20,836 nucleotides of DNA from Candidatus Krumholzibacteriota bacterium (GTDB taxonomy: Bacteria; Krumholzibacteriota; Krumholzibacteriia; Krumholzibacteriales; Krumholzibacteriaceae), in contig JAFGCX010000037.1 in the NCBI GenBank assembly GCA_016932415.1, positions 1 to 20,836 of the forward strand, given 5' to 3'. Both the position numbers and the translations under genes were made by a program. This document shows, piece after piece, positions 1 to 6,510 of the stretch; the first letter of the stretch is position 1, and the number at the start of each line of letters is the position of its first letter. The notes under the pieces are model-generated. The model was not told the origin of the DNA, made no database searches, and saw nothing but the letters and a program-made list of their open reading frames with translations.

Positions 1-26
1 GCGTTTAATCTCAGGGAAGTTAAATG

Positions 27-58
27 TTTACAAATACCTGTCATACTGTTAGTATAAT
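27..58 (+). promoter_or_regulatory. putative promoter of the ggt gene
   Basis: A perfect -10 hexamer TATAAT lies at 53-58. The best -35-like hexamer, TTTACA at 27-32, is 20 bases upstream, which is longer than the optimal 17, so the -35 assignment is weak. The element TGTTTACAAATA (25-36) recurs almost unchanged upstream of the secreted-protein promoter near 2704. A start about 65-70 bases before the gene at 132 would give a short leader. Inference from sequence only. Confidence 0.4.
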
Positions 59-131
59 ATCCCGTATACCTGATGATACTCGTATTGTCACCCCTGGTTG
101 ATGTCGGCTTTTGTCCGCCGGATAAGATTCA

Positions 132-1868
132 ATGATTGACCCGAAACGGATATTAAGAATACTGACGATCTTAGCGGTCCTGACTGTGTTTCTGGCTGCC
201 GGGGGGGGCGGGGCGCTGGCCGACCGAAACGCGAAGGCTGTATATTCTGATGGAGATATGGTCTCGACTTCTTCTGGGGAAGCGACCAGGGTAGGCGTTG
301 AAGTGCTTAAGGCGGGCGGAAATGCTATCGATGCCGCGGTGGCGGTATCTTTCGCCCTTGCCGTAACGCATCCATCAGCAGGGAATATTGGGGGCGGAGG
401 TTTTCTTCTCTTCAGGGACGATTCAGGGGAGAATCATTTCATAGATTTCAGGGAAAAAGCTCCCGCCGGAGCAACGGAAGATTTCTTTCTGGACATTGAA
501 GGGAACCCGATAGAAGGCATGAGTAGATCGGGACACAACTCGGTAGGAGTCCCCGGTACTGTCGCAGGGATCTATCTTGCCTGGGAGAGATTCGGCAGCA
601 TGCCATGGAAAGCACTTATCGACCCGGCGGTGCGGCTAGCTGAAGAAGGGTTCACTGTTGACGGGGATCTCGCCGCCTCGCTGCTTTGTCTCAAGGAATA
701 TCGGAAGGATTTTCCTCTCCTCGACGGCCTTATTATGCATGAAGGAAGATATGTCAGAGAGAATGACACGCTGTCGCAGCCTCAACTTGCCAGGACTCTG
801 GGACTGATAGCAAGAGATGGTCCTGATGCTTTCTACAGGGGCAAGATCGCGGCGATGATCGTTCGAGAGATGGAAGCTGGAGGTGGATCGATCACCGCTC
901 AGGACCTTCGGGAGTACAAAGCGGTGATGAGGGAGCCTGTTGTCGGTTCTTACAGGGGACATATCATCATCTCAGCTCCTCCGCCAAGTTCGGGGGGGAT
1001 CGTCCTGATAGAGATATTGAATATTCTCGAAGGATTCGATCTTGGCTCTATGGAATATCTGTCCGATCGGTCTGTCCACCTGATCGTGGAAGCGGAGAAA
1101 TTCGCATATCGTGACAGGGCATGTTACCTCGGTGATCCTGATTTCGTTGAAATCCCGATCGCCAGACTTCTTTCCAAAGGGTATGCCCGATCGATGAGGG
1201 ATAAGATCACGGCGAGTTCGACCGACTCGAGGAGTATCGGTCAATCTCGATGTCCACCAGGAAAGGAAAGTGAAGAGACGACTCATTATTCAATAATCGA
1301 CAGAAGCGGGAATGCCGTTGCCGTCACGACTACTCTTAATAGTCCGTATGGATCGAAGGTAGTGGTAAAAGGTGCTGGATTTCTGCTGAACAATGAAATG
1401 GATGATTTCTCGATCAAGCCGGGAGCGCCTAATATATATGGTTTGACGGGTGGAAAGGCGAATGCCATCGCTCCAGGAAAAAGAATGCTCAGTTCGATGA
1501 CTCCGACGATCGTTCTTAGGGACGATAGACCTTTTCTTATACTCGGATCTCCGGGCGGTTCGACGATAATCACAACGGTAGCGCAACTGATAACTGACAT
1601 CATAGATTTCTGCCTGAGTCCGGAAGAAGCAATAGCTTCAGGAAGATATCACCATCAGTGGATACCGGATATCGTATATTGCGAGAAAGGCGTCTTCTCT
1701 TCAGATGTTGCCGGAAGGCTCATGAAGCGTGGGCACAAGCTGAAGGAGAGATCGTCGATCGGCGACGCTCAGTTGATAATGATCCAGGACGGCAGAGTAT
1801 GCGGAGTCTCTGATCCGAGGCACGCCGGGACTTCTGCCGGATCGAAAAGTGAAAGAACCAGGGAATGA
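132..1868 (+). CDS. ggt: gamma-glutamyltranspeptidase precursor
   Basis: Gamma-glutamyltransferase/hydrolase of the N-terminal nucleophile superfamily. It cleaves gamma-glutamyl bonds of glutathione and related compounds outside the cytoplasm. The 578-residue length matches the usual bacterial enzyme. A Sec signal peptide covers about residues 1-30 with a hydrophobic core and an ALA cleavage site. The autoprocessing site is visible as TTHYS at residues 383-387: by analogy with Escherichia coli, Thr383 would become the N-terminal catalytic threonine of the small subunit after self-cleavage. Downstream are the LLNNEMDDF substrate-binding segment, the SSMTPTIV segment and the GSPGG oxyanion motif, all typical. 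The start ATG has only a weak ribosome-binding site (GGATAAGA), but the signal peptide begins directly there. A run of eight G (201-208) falls in the signal-peptide coding region and is a sequencing-error hotspot, although the frame stays open. It is followed after 13 bases by an FG-GAP-like gene, probably cotranscribed. Confidence 0.96.
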   Translation: MIDPKRILRILTILAVLTVFLAAGGGGALADRNAKAVYSDGDMVSTSSGEATRVGVEVLKAGGNAIDAAVAVSFALAVTHPSAGNIGGGGFLLFRDDSGENHFIDFREKAPAGATEDFFLDIEGNPIEGMSRSGHNSVGVPGTVAGIYLAWERFGSMPWKALIDPAVRLAEEGFTVDGDLAASLLCLKEYRKDFPLLDGLIMHEGRYVRENDTLSQPQLARTLGLIARDGPDAFYRGKIAAMIVREMEAGGGSITAQDLREYKAVMREPVVGSYRGHIIISAPPPSSGGIVLIEILNILEGFDLGSMEYLSDRSVHLIVEAEKFAYRDRACYLGDPDFVEIPIARLLSKGYARSMRDKITASSTDSRSIGQSRCPPGKESEETTHYSIIDRSGNAVAVTTTLNSPYGSKVVVKGAGFLLNNEMDDFSIKPGAPNIYGLTGGKANAIAPGKRMLSSMTPTIVLRDDRPFLILGSPGGSTIITTVAQLITDIIDFCLSPEEAIASGRYHHQWIPDIVYCEKGVFSSDVAGRLMKRGHKLKERSSIGDAQLIMIQDGRVCGVSDPRHAGTSAGSKSERTRE

Positions 1869-1881
1869 AAGGGGAAAAGAG

Positions 1882-2658
1882 ATGAAAACGAAATTGATCC
1901 TGTTGCCTGCTATTCTTGTACTGTTTTCGACGATTTATCCGGCTGTCTCCAGCCGCGCGTCGACTGATATCGATCCGTACGAGATGATTGATGCTTGCGG
2001 TCGTTTTCCGTTCGCCAAGGTGATCCCTCTTGATAACGGTGAGGCGTGGGGAATGATATACGCAGACGTCTATGGAAAGATCTACCTGAAGCGATGGACG
2101 TCAAAAGGATGGAAACAGGAGTGGGAACTGACAAACCTTGGATCGAAAGTAAGAAAATTCTTCATCACCGACGTGGAAGGTGATGGCAGGGACGATATAG
2201 TGATAGCGACCGTCTCAGGAAGGATCCTCACCTATTCGATGAATGGATATATCAACACATGGGAAAATATCGAGGATGATTTCACAAGCATAGAAGCGAT
2301 CGAACTGGGAAATATCGACAGCGATCCGCAGGTGGAGTTCATAGTCATCGCTGGCGGGACGATGTATATTATCGACGGGGTCGACAAGAGCCGCCAGTGG
2401 ATCAGCGAGAGGAAATTCAAAGCTGCCGAAATAGTCATAGCAAATGTCGATTCGGATGATGCGATGGAGATAATCCTGAACACGGGGATAATAATAGATT
2501 CTAAGTTTCGAAATATCGAACTGGAATGGGATAAATCATTCGGGGACAGAATAACAGTCTTTGATATGAATAATGACGGGTATCCTGAAGTAATAGGTGA
2601 ATTTACCGATTATTCGCTGCGGATATTCGATATCTATTCGGAGAGGGAAGTCTGGTAG
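1882..2658 (+). CDS. secreted FG-GAP/VCBS-like repeat protein
   Basis: A 258-residue exported protein. The start is set at 1882, not at an upstream in-frame ATG inside ggt, because AGGGGAAAAG lies just before it and the protein then opens with a clean signal peptide (about residues 1-26). Four acidic calcium-loop-like segments recur at 97-105 (DVEGDGRDD), 144-152, 188-196 and 228-236 (DMNNDGYPE). Each is followed by a hydrophobic strand, as in FG-GAP/VCBS beta-propeller blades. The protein is short for a full seven-bladed propeller, so it may be a partial propeller or need a partner. It probably acts in the periplasm or at the surface, possibly binding ligand or calcium, but no enzymatic residues are recognisable. 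It follows ggt by 13 bases and ends before a separate promoter. The repeat fold is fairly secure; the function is unknown. Confidence 0.75.
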   Translation: MKTKLILLPAILVLFSTIYPAVSSRASTDIDPYEMIDACGRFPFAKVIPLDNGEAWGMIYADVYGKIYLKRWTSKGWKQEWELTNLGSKVRKFFITDVEGDGRDDIVIATVSGRILTYSMNGYINTWENIEDDFTSIEAIELGNIDSDPQVEFIVIAGGTMYIIDGVDKSRQWISERKFKAAEIVIANVDSDDAMEIILNTGIIIDSKFRNIELEWDKSFGDRITVFDMNNDGYPEVIGEFTDYSLRIFDIYSEREVW

Positions 2659-2703
2659 GACTGGTTATAAAGACCTAAAAAAACGGCCAGAATACCAATA
2701 AAC

Positions 2704-2734
2704 TGTTTATAAATATTATTAACTATGGTATAAT
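2704..2734 (+). promoter_or_regulatory. promoter of the tandem secreted-protein genes
   Basis: TATAAT at 2729-2734 is preceded by TG one base upstream (TGGTATAAT), which is an extended -10 element. The -35 region is poor (TTTATA at 2706-2711, 17 bases away), as extended -10 promoters allow. TGTTTATAAATA at 2704-2715 differs by one base from TGTTTACAAATA upstream of ggt. The predicted transcript starts about 50 bases before the GTG start at 2793. Confidence 0.6.
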
Positions 2735-2792
2735 ACGCCACGATGTATGGCAAGGTTATGATACTATTATGGAACCTGTGAGGAGGGAAGCT

Positions 2793-3497
2793 GTGAATCA
2801 TAAGCTATTGGTCGTTTGTGCCGCCTTATCCTTCCTGATCCTGTCTTCTTTGAATGTTTCGGCTGTAGAGATGAGGACCGAGACATTCGCGCTTGACGGA
2901 GGGGGCTCTTTCATGAGTTCGCCTGTTATTTGGAGCGGTAATATTACCGGCGGGACGCTTTTCCCCGGTACTTACTGGATCAGGCTCGACGACAGTAACT
3001 GGCCGGATGATAATCCCGTGACTACGGAAAACGAAAGATGGGATTATATCTTCGCCACTTACTTTACCTATGACGATACTCCCGATAACGAGGGATGGGA
3101 CGGCGATTTCAAGGGCGTTATAGGTGATGAGACGCCATACTGGCGGTTCTATACCGAAGCGGGAGACACTCTGGGAGGCCTCTGTTCAAGTTTCAGGGTC
3201 GTGATAAGGGACCTGAACGGAAACGCCATAATGGAAGATAACGAATATCAGAACAAGGCGCTCTCGATCGGTTTTGTCTGTTATATCAATTTCAGCAAGG
3301 GATGTTTTACAAGTTTTTGCGGTCAGGGAAACTGCTCCGGCACGCTTGACCTCGCCGATGAATCGACGATGCAGGAAGAGCTTTACATTCCTTCACCGAT
3401 CTACCCGGGGGGAAGGCTGTATCTCAGAGATGTCAGCTGCGTGACCGATACAGACGCGTCGACATGGGGCTCGATCAAGGCTATATACAGGGACTGA
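2793..3497 (+). CDS. secreted protein with EF-hand-like loop, paralog 1
   Basis: A 234-residue exported protein of a family I do not recognise. The start is taken as GTG at 2793: a strong AGGAGG (2781-2786) sits six bases upstream and the signal peptide (about residues 1-24, NVSA cleavage) begins there. The in-frame ATG at 2769 lacks such a site and would add a charged extension. Residues 140-151 (DLNGNAIMEDNE) match an EF-hand calcium loop in spacing, somewhat degenerate. Other landmarks are RWDYIF (82-87), CGQG (176-179) with several nearby cysteines suggesting disulfides, and a C-terminal WGSIKAIYRD. The next gene encodes a clear paralog in the same order, 28 bases on. It is likely periplasmic, surface or secreted. 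There is no evidence for an enzymatic role. Confidence 0.8.
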   Translation: MNHKLLVVCAALSFLILSSLNVSAVEMRTETFALDGGGSFMSSPVIWSGNITGGTLFPGTYWIRLDDSNWPDDNPVTTENERWDYIFATYFTYDDTPDNEGWDGDFKGVIGDETPYWRFYTEAGDTLGGLCSSFRVVIRDLNGNAIMEDNEYQNKALSIGFVCYINFSKGCFTSFCGQGNCSGTLDLADESTMQEELYIPSPIYPGGRLYLRDVSCVTDTDASTWGSIKAIYRD

Positions 3498-3525
3498 CAA
3501 CAGGAATGGAAAGGAGTGATCGTAA

Positions 3526-4203
3526 ATGATGCATTACACGAAGTTAGTACTGTTCCTGGTTATGATCGTTGTCTCTGTTCCCGTAGCCATGAACGCTCAG
3601 GCCCTGCCTGATACGCTTTTTCTTGAATTCGATTTTGAGGGATTCGGGAATATGATCCTGACATCTCCGCCCGTCTATTCCGGTGATGTCGTTAATGGAG
3701 ATCCGATCGTTCTGGGAGCGACATGGTGGATGCAGATTGACGATACCGGATGGCCCGCCACGAGCAGTCCAGAGACGAGATGGGATTATATCTTTAACAC
3801 ATATTTCGAATATAACGCGATGTCCGGATCATGGACGGCCGAGTTCGACGCTGGAACGCTTCCCACGAAACCTACCTGGGAACTAAATCATCCTGTCAAT
3901 GGCGTGATGGGTGGGACCCTTGTGATCTCTTTCACGATCGGTGACTGGGATTTCGATGGGATACTCGATATCGAAGAGAGGATGTTCGGGACATACGAAG
4001 GCACGATGATGGTTATGAAGTACGGATACGGAAACTTCGCGAAATATTGTGGTCAGGGAGCTTATAACGGAGCTCTTCAGAATGCCGATCCGGTAAACTG
4101 GGCCGATGATTTCGTAAATGGACATTGCGTCCTTGATCTCTATAACTGTCAGATAGAAAACGAGCAGTACAGCTGGGGAAGCGTCAAGTCGTTGTACAGG
4201 TAA
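3526..4203 (+). CDS. secreted protein with EF-hand-like loop, paralog 2
   Basis: A 225-residue exported protein and tandem paralog of its upstream neighbour. AAGGAG (3511-3516), nine bases before the ATG, supports the start. The signal peptide runs to about residue 25 (MNAQA). It shares RWDYIF (85-90), CGQG (175-178) and the C-terminal WGSVKSLYR with paralog 1. Residues 140-151 (DWDFDGILDIEE) fit the EF-hand loop consensus fully: acidic at positions 1, 3 and 5, glycine at 6, aliphatic at 8, glutamate at 12. The loop begins at residue 140 in both proteins. It has fewer cysteines than paralog 1, so the disulfide pattern probably differs. The pair diverged substantially after duplication, so both are likely maintained. 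The gene converges with the tonB-like gene, five bases separating the stops. Function unknown; calcium-stabilised envelope or extracellular protein is inference. Confidence 0.8.
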   Translation: MMHYTKLVLFLVMIVVSVPVAMNAQALPDTLFLEFDFEGFGNMILTSPPVYSGDVVNGDPIVLGATWWMQIDDTGWPATSSPETRWDYIFNTYFEYNAMSGSWTAEFDAGTLPTKPTWELNHPVNGVMGGTLVISFTIGDWDFDGILDIEERMFGTYEGTMMVMKYGYGNFAKYCGQGAYNGALQNADPVNWADDFVNGHCVLDLYNCQIENEQYSWGSVKSLYR

Positions 4204-4208
4204 GATGC

Positions 4209-4859
4209 TCAGCGGGGTTGAAACCCTATTGTGAAACGTATCCACATCGGCGTGGGGACTCCTTTTACTTCGCCGGGGATGAAGCGTATCTCTCTTGCCG
4301 CTGCTATGGCTGTCTCATTAAGGATATTCTGGGGAAGTCCCCTCGAGAGCTTGATCTCGGTGACTTCCCCTTTTTCATTTACATAGAGTAGAAGTTCGAC
4401 TTTGCCGTCGACGTCTTTTTTTATATTCTCCGGATACTTCGGCCACGGGATGAAAAGAGGCTTTGGTTCGACATTGTTCCTTTTAGTTCCCGATCTGCTG
4501 CTGCTTCCCCTGTTTGCGGAGTTGCCTGCCAGCGGTTCGATATTGAGATCGACATCTCCGAATTCCTCGAAAACCGATTGTTTTTCCTGTTCAGTAACGG
4601 CAGGCTCGTCCGGTTGAAGATCCAGTTCAGGGATGATCACCTCGTCAGGATACGGGATGAGGGAGAAAGTCCTCCCATCTCCTGAATAGTCAGAGATACC
4701 TTTATCTCCGGGCACTTCCGTTCTGAAGATCTCAAGATATTCAGGTTTGAGAAGAAGAAAAAGAGCTATATGAAGAATAAGAGCGGCGGATATTATGGTG
4801 ATCCATTCTTTCGATCCCCTGTCGTGTCTGAAAATATTTTTTCGGTACTCAGGACTCAT
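4209..4859 (-). CDS. TonB-family energy-transducing protein
   Basis: A 216-residue protein with TonB architecture. It has a short cytoplasmic N-terminus, one membrane anchor at about residues 19-38, a variable periplasmic linker rich in acidic residues, and a C-terminal TonB domain from about 140 to 214. The C-terminal part shows the family pattern: YPENIKKDVDGKV, then a strand ending in NEKGEV, then ETAIAAAREIRFIPG and a final strand (MWIRFTIGF). TonB proteins pass proton-motive-force energy from ExbB/ExbD to outer-membrane receptors through this domain. The linker lacks the proline-rich run of classical TonB and no exbB, exbD or receptor gene is nearby, so the partner is unknown. It is transcribed divergently from the phosphatidyltransferase gene. 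No strong ribosome-binding site is visible before the ATG. Confidence 0.85.
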   Translation of the reverse strand: MSPEYRKNIFRHDRGSKEWITIISAALILHIALFLLLKPEYLEIFRTEVPGDKGISDYSGDGRTFSLIPYPDEVIIPELDLQPDEPAVTEQEKQSVFEEFGDVDLNIEPLAGNSANRGSSSRSGTKRNNVEPKPLFIPWPKYPENIKKDVDGKVELLLYVNEKGEVTEIKLSRGLPQNILNETAIAAAREIRFIPGEVKGVPTPMWIRFTIGFQPR

Positions 4860-4974
4860 AATCGGATTAACCGCCGCTCGCCTGTGTGAATATACTCATA
4901 TCAGGTTTCAATAGTAGCATCTTAACAGCTTCTGTAGTATATTATCTGCGGGAATATTGTGCAAGAAAGCTAAA

Positions 4975-5607
4975 ATGACAGGAATGATACGCAGGAAAGA
5001 TGTGACCGTGCCGAATTTCCTCACCGTGATGAGGATATTGATGGCGATCTTCGCGATATTCATGATCGGCACGGCAGAATATTCACGGATCGCCGCAATG
5101 ATGCTTATCGCCGCGTCTTTCCTGGATTTTTTCGATGGATGGTATGCCCGGAAATTCAAACAGGTAACAAAACTCGGAACGCATCTCGACCCGTTTGCCG
5201 ATAAGGTCCTTATGGCAGTGATCTTTATTTCTCTCAGCAGGGCGTTCAACTGGGGATGGTTCTACTATTTTGTCGCCGTGATCATGCTTCGCGAGATAAT
5301 AATAACATTTTACAGGATGCGGGTGCGCAGGAGATCAGGCGAATATATACCTGCGAACAGGCTTGGAAAGATAAAAACGATTATTCAGTCCATTGTTGGC
5401 GATACCCTTATTTTCTACATTTTCATCTACCCGAAAAGTATCCCCGGAAATAACTGGCTTATATTCTCCATAATGACAATGGTCGTGTTCATAACCATTG
5501 ATTCAGGACTGCGGTATATACTCCCGCGATGTTCAGACGGAAAGAAAAGATCGGTACTCGAAAGGATATCCAAGTGGGTATTCGGAGTACTGGCAAGGGA
5601 GGTATAG
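4975..5607 (+). CDS. pgsA: CDP-alcohol phosphatidyltransferase (PgsA-like)
   Basis: Integral membrane enzyme that transfers a phosphatidyl group from CDP-diacylglycerol to an alcohol, in PgsA glycerol-3-phosphate on the way to phosphatidylglycerol. The family signature is complete: D51, D54-G55, A58-R59, eight residues, G68, three, D72, three, D76. These residues bind the metal and the CDP group. Several hydrophobic segments follow, as expected for a six-helix fold. The 210-residue length is a little long for PgsA. The start is uncertain: ATG 4975 and ATG 4984 both place VPNFLTVMRI near the N-terminus as PgsA usually has it, while a TTG at 4957 would extend it; none has a good ribosome-binding site. 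The exact alcohol acceptor cannot be read, so pgsA is the best guess. It is followed one base later by the nitroreductase gene. Confidence 0.82.
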   Translation: MTGMIRRKDVTVPNFLTVMRILMAIFAIFMIGTAEYSRIAAMMLIAASFLDFFDGWYARKFKQVTKLGTHLDPFADKVLMAVIFISLSRAFNWGWFYYFVAVIMLREIIITFYRMRVRRRSGEYIPANRLGKIKTIIQSIVGDTLIFYIFIYPKSIPGNNWLIFSIMTMVVFITIDSGLRYILPRCSDGKKRSVLERISKWVFGVLAREV

Positions 5608-5608
5608 T

Positions 5609-6133
5609 ATGGATGTCTATGAGGCGATAAGGATGAGAACGAGCGTCAGGGCATACAAAGCTGATACTGTGGAAGAAGAAAAACTCGGCAGGTTGCTCGA
5701 AGCGGCCAGACTTGCTCCGTCAGGCAAAAACGGCCAGCCCTGGAGATTCATAGTAGTAAAGGATAAAGAAACGAGATCGAGACTTGTACCGGCATGCAAA
5801 AACCAGGAGTTTATAGCTGAAGCCCCGGTAGTCATAGTGGCTTGCGGGTATGAAGAGGAAGCGTACAAAAAGATGGGCGGATACTGGAACAGTCTTCCTG
5901 TCGATATCGGCATCGCTCTGGAGCACCTGATGCTCGCCGCCGAGGCTGAAGAACTTGGAACATGCTGGATTGGAGCTTTTATCGAGGAAGAGGTCAGGGA
6001 TATCCTGGGTGTTCCCGAGGGGGTGAAGATAGTCGCGCTGACCCCGGTCGGTTATCCATCGAAAGGAAGAGTGGTCAGGCCAAGAAAGCCTCTCGGGGAG
6101 ATAGTAATGATGGAGAGGTGGGAAGAAAGATGA
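5609..6133 (+). CDS. nitroreductase-family FMN protein
   Basis: A 174-residue member of the nitroreductase/FMN-dependent oxidoreductase fold, usually a homodimer using NAD(P)H. The N-terminal RTSVRAYK (residues 10-17) and PSGKNGQPWRF (about 37-47) are the typical FMN phosphate and flavin contacts. The middle segment EHLMLAAEAEELGTCWIG and the C-terminal VGYP...RPRKPLGEIV are also typical. At about 170 residues it belongs to the short subgroup common in anaerobes, whose substrates are mostly unknown. AGGGAGG six bases before the ATG fixes the start, one base after the pgsA stop. Its stop overlaps the next ATG (ATGA). Translational coupling through the trio is likely. A specific nitroaromatic or quinone substrate cannot be assigned. 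Confidence 0.9.
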   Translation: MDVYEAIRMRTSVRAYKADTVEEEKLGRLLEAARLAPSGKNGQPWRFIVVKDKETRSRLVPACKNQEFIAEAPVVIVACGYEEEAYKKMGGYWNSLPVDIGIALEHLMLAAEAEELGTCWIGAFIEEEVRDILGVPEGVKIVALTPVGYPSKGRVVRPRKPLGEIVMMERWEER

Positions 6134-6510
6134 AAAACAATCTTTGCAGGACAGTAGTGACGATACTGGTCGTCGGAGCTTTTATATCAGCTCAACAGGT
6201 CTATGCCGGATCTGTATTTCAGGAGAAAGGGATGATAGACCTCAAGGAACTGACCATTCCGGAAGCTCCTTCCTCTTCAACTTACGGTCTCTCTTTTTCG
6301 CCGTCATCCGGAGATTCGATAGAAGTGATGCAGATCGAAATCGAAGAGAAGAACAAGTCGAACATCTACAGGGAACTGGCCGTAGCCGCCGTTGTAACGG
6401 CTTTTGCCGCCTATATCATTGTGACGGTATTTTTCCCGGAAGAAGAAAAAGCTGAAGAAGAGACCGGGGGAAAGGATCTTCCGACTGCGGGATTATCGAT
6501 CGCATTTTAA
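6130..6510 (+). CDS. small membrane protein, unknown function
   Basis: A 126-residue protein I do not recognise. The start is the ATG at 6130 that overlaps the nitroreductase stop. An upstream in-frame extension inside the nitroreductase gene is rejected because the protein begins with a normal signal sequence from 6130 (hydrophobic about residues 8-22, VYAG cleavage region near 27). A second hydrophobic helix lies at about 83-102, followed by an acidic tail (EEEKAEEETGG). The mature protein is therefore probably periplasmic with one inner-membrane anchor and a short cytoplasmic tail. It is the last gene of the pgsA-nitroreductase unit and ends in a four-base tail-to-tail overlap with the minus-strand lipoprotein gene, with TTAA serving both stops. 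Confidence 0.7.
   Translation: MKNNLCRTVVTILVVGAFISAQQVYAGSVFQEKGMIDLKELTIPEAPSSSTYGLSFSPSSGDSIEVMQIEIEEKNKSNIYRELAVAAVVTAFAAYIIVTVFFPEEEKAEEETGGKDLPTAGLSIAF

Noticed and set aside
2642-2700. Possible terminator after the FG-GAP-like gene
   Set aside because: Only three to four pairs form (GGT/ACC or CTGG/CCAG), and the run that follows is A rather than T on the plus strand.
4212-4230. Small GGGT/ACCC hairpin between convergent genes
   Set aside because: It is four pairs, inside the tonB-like coding region, and has no T tract on either side.
5962-6129. Upstream in-frame extension of the small membrane protein gene
   Set aside because: It lies inside the nitroreductase gene in another frame. 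The protein starting at 6130 has a proper signal sequence and an ATGA coupling site.
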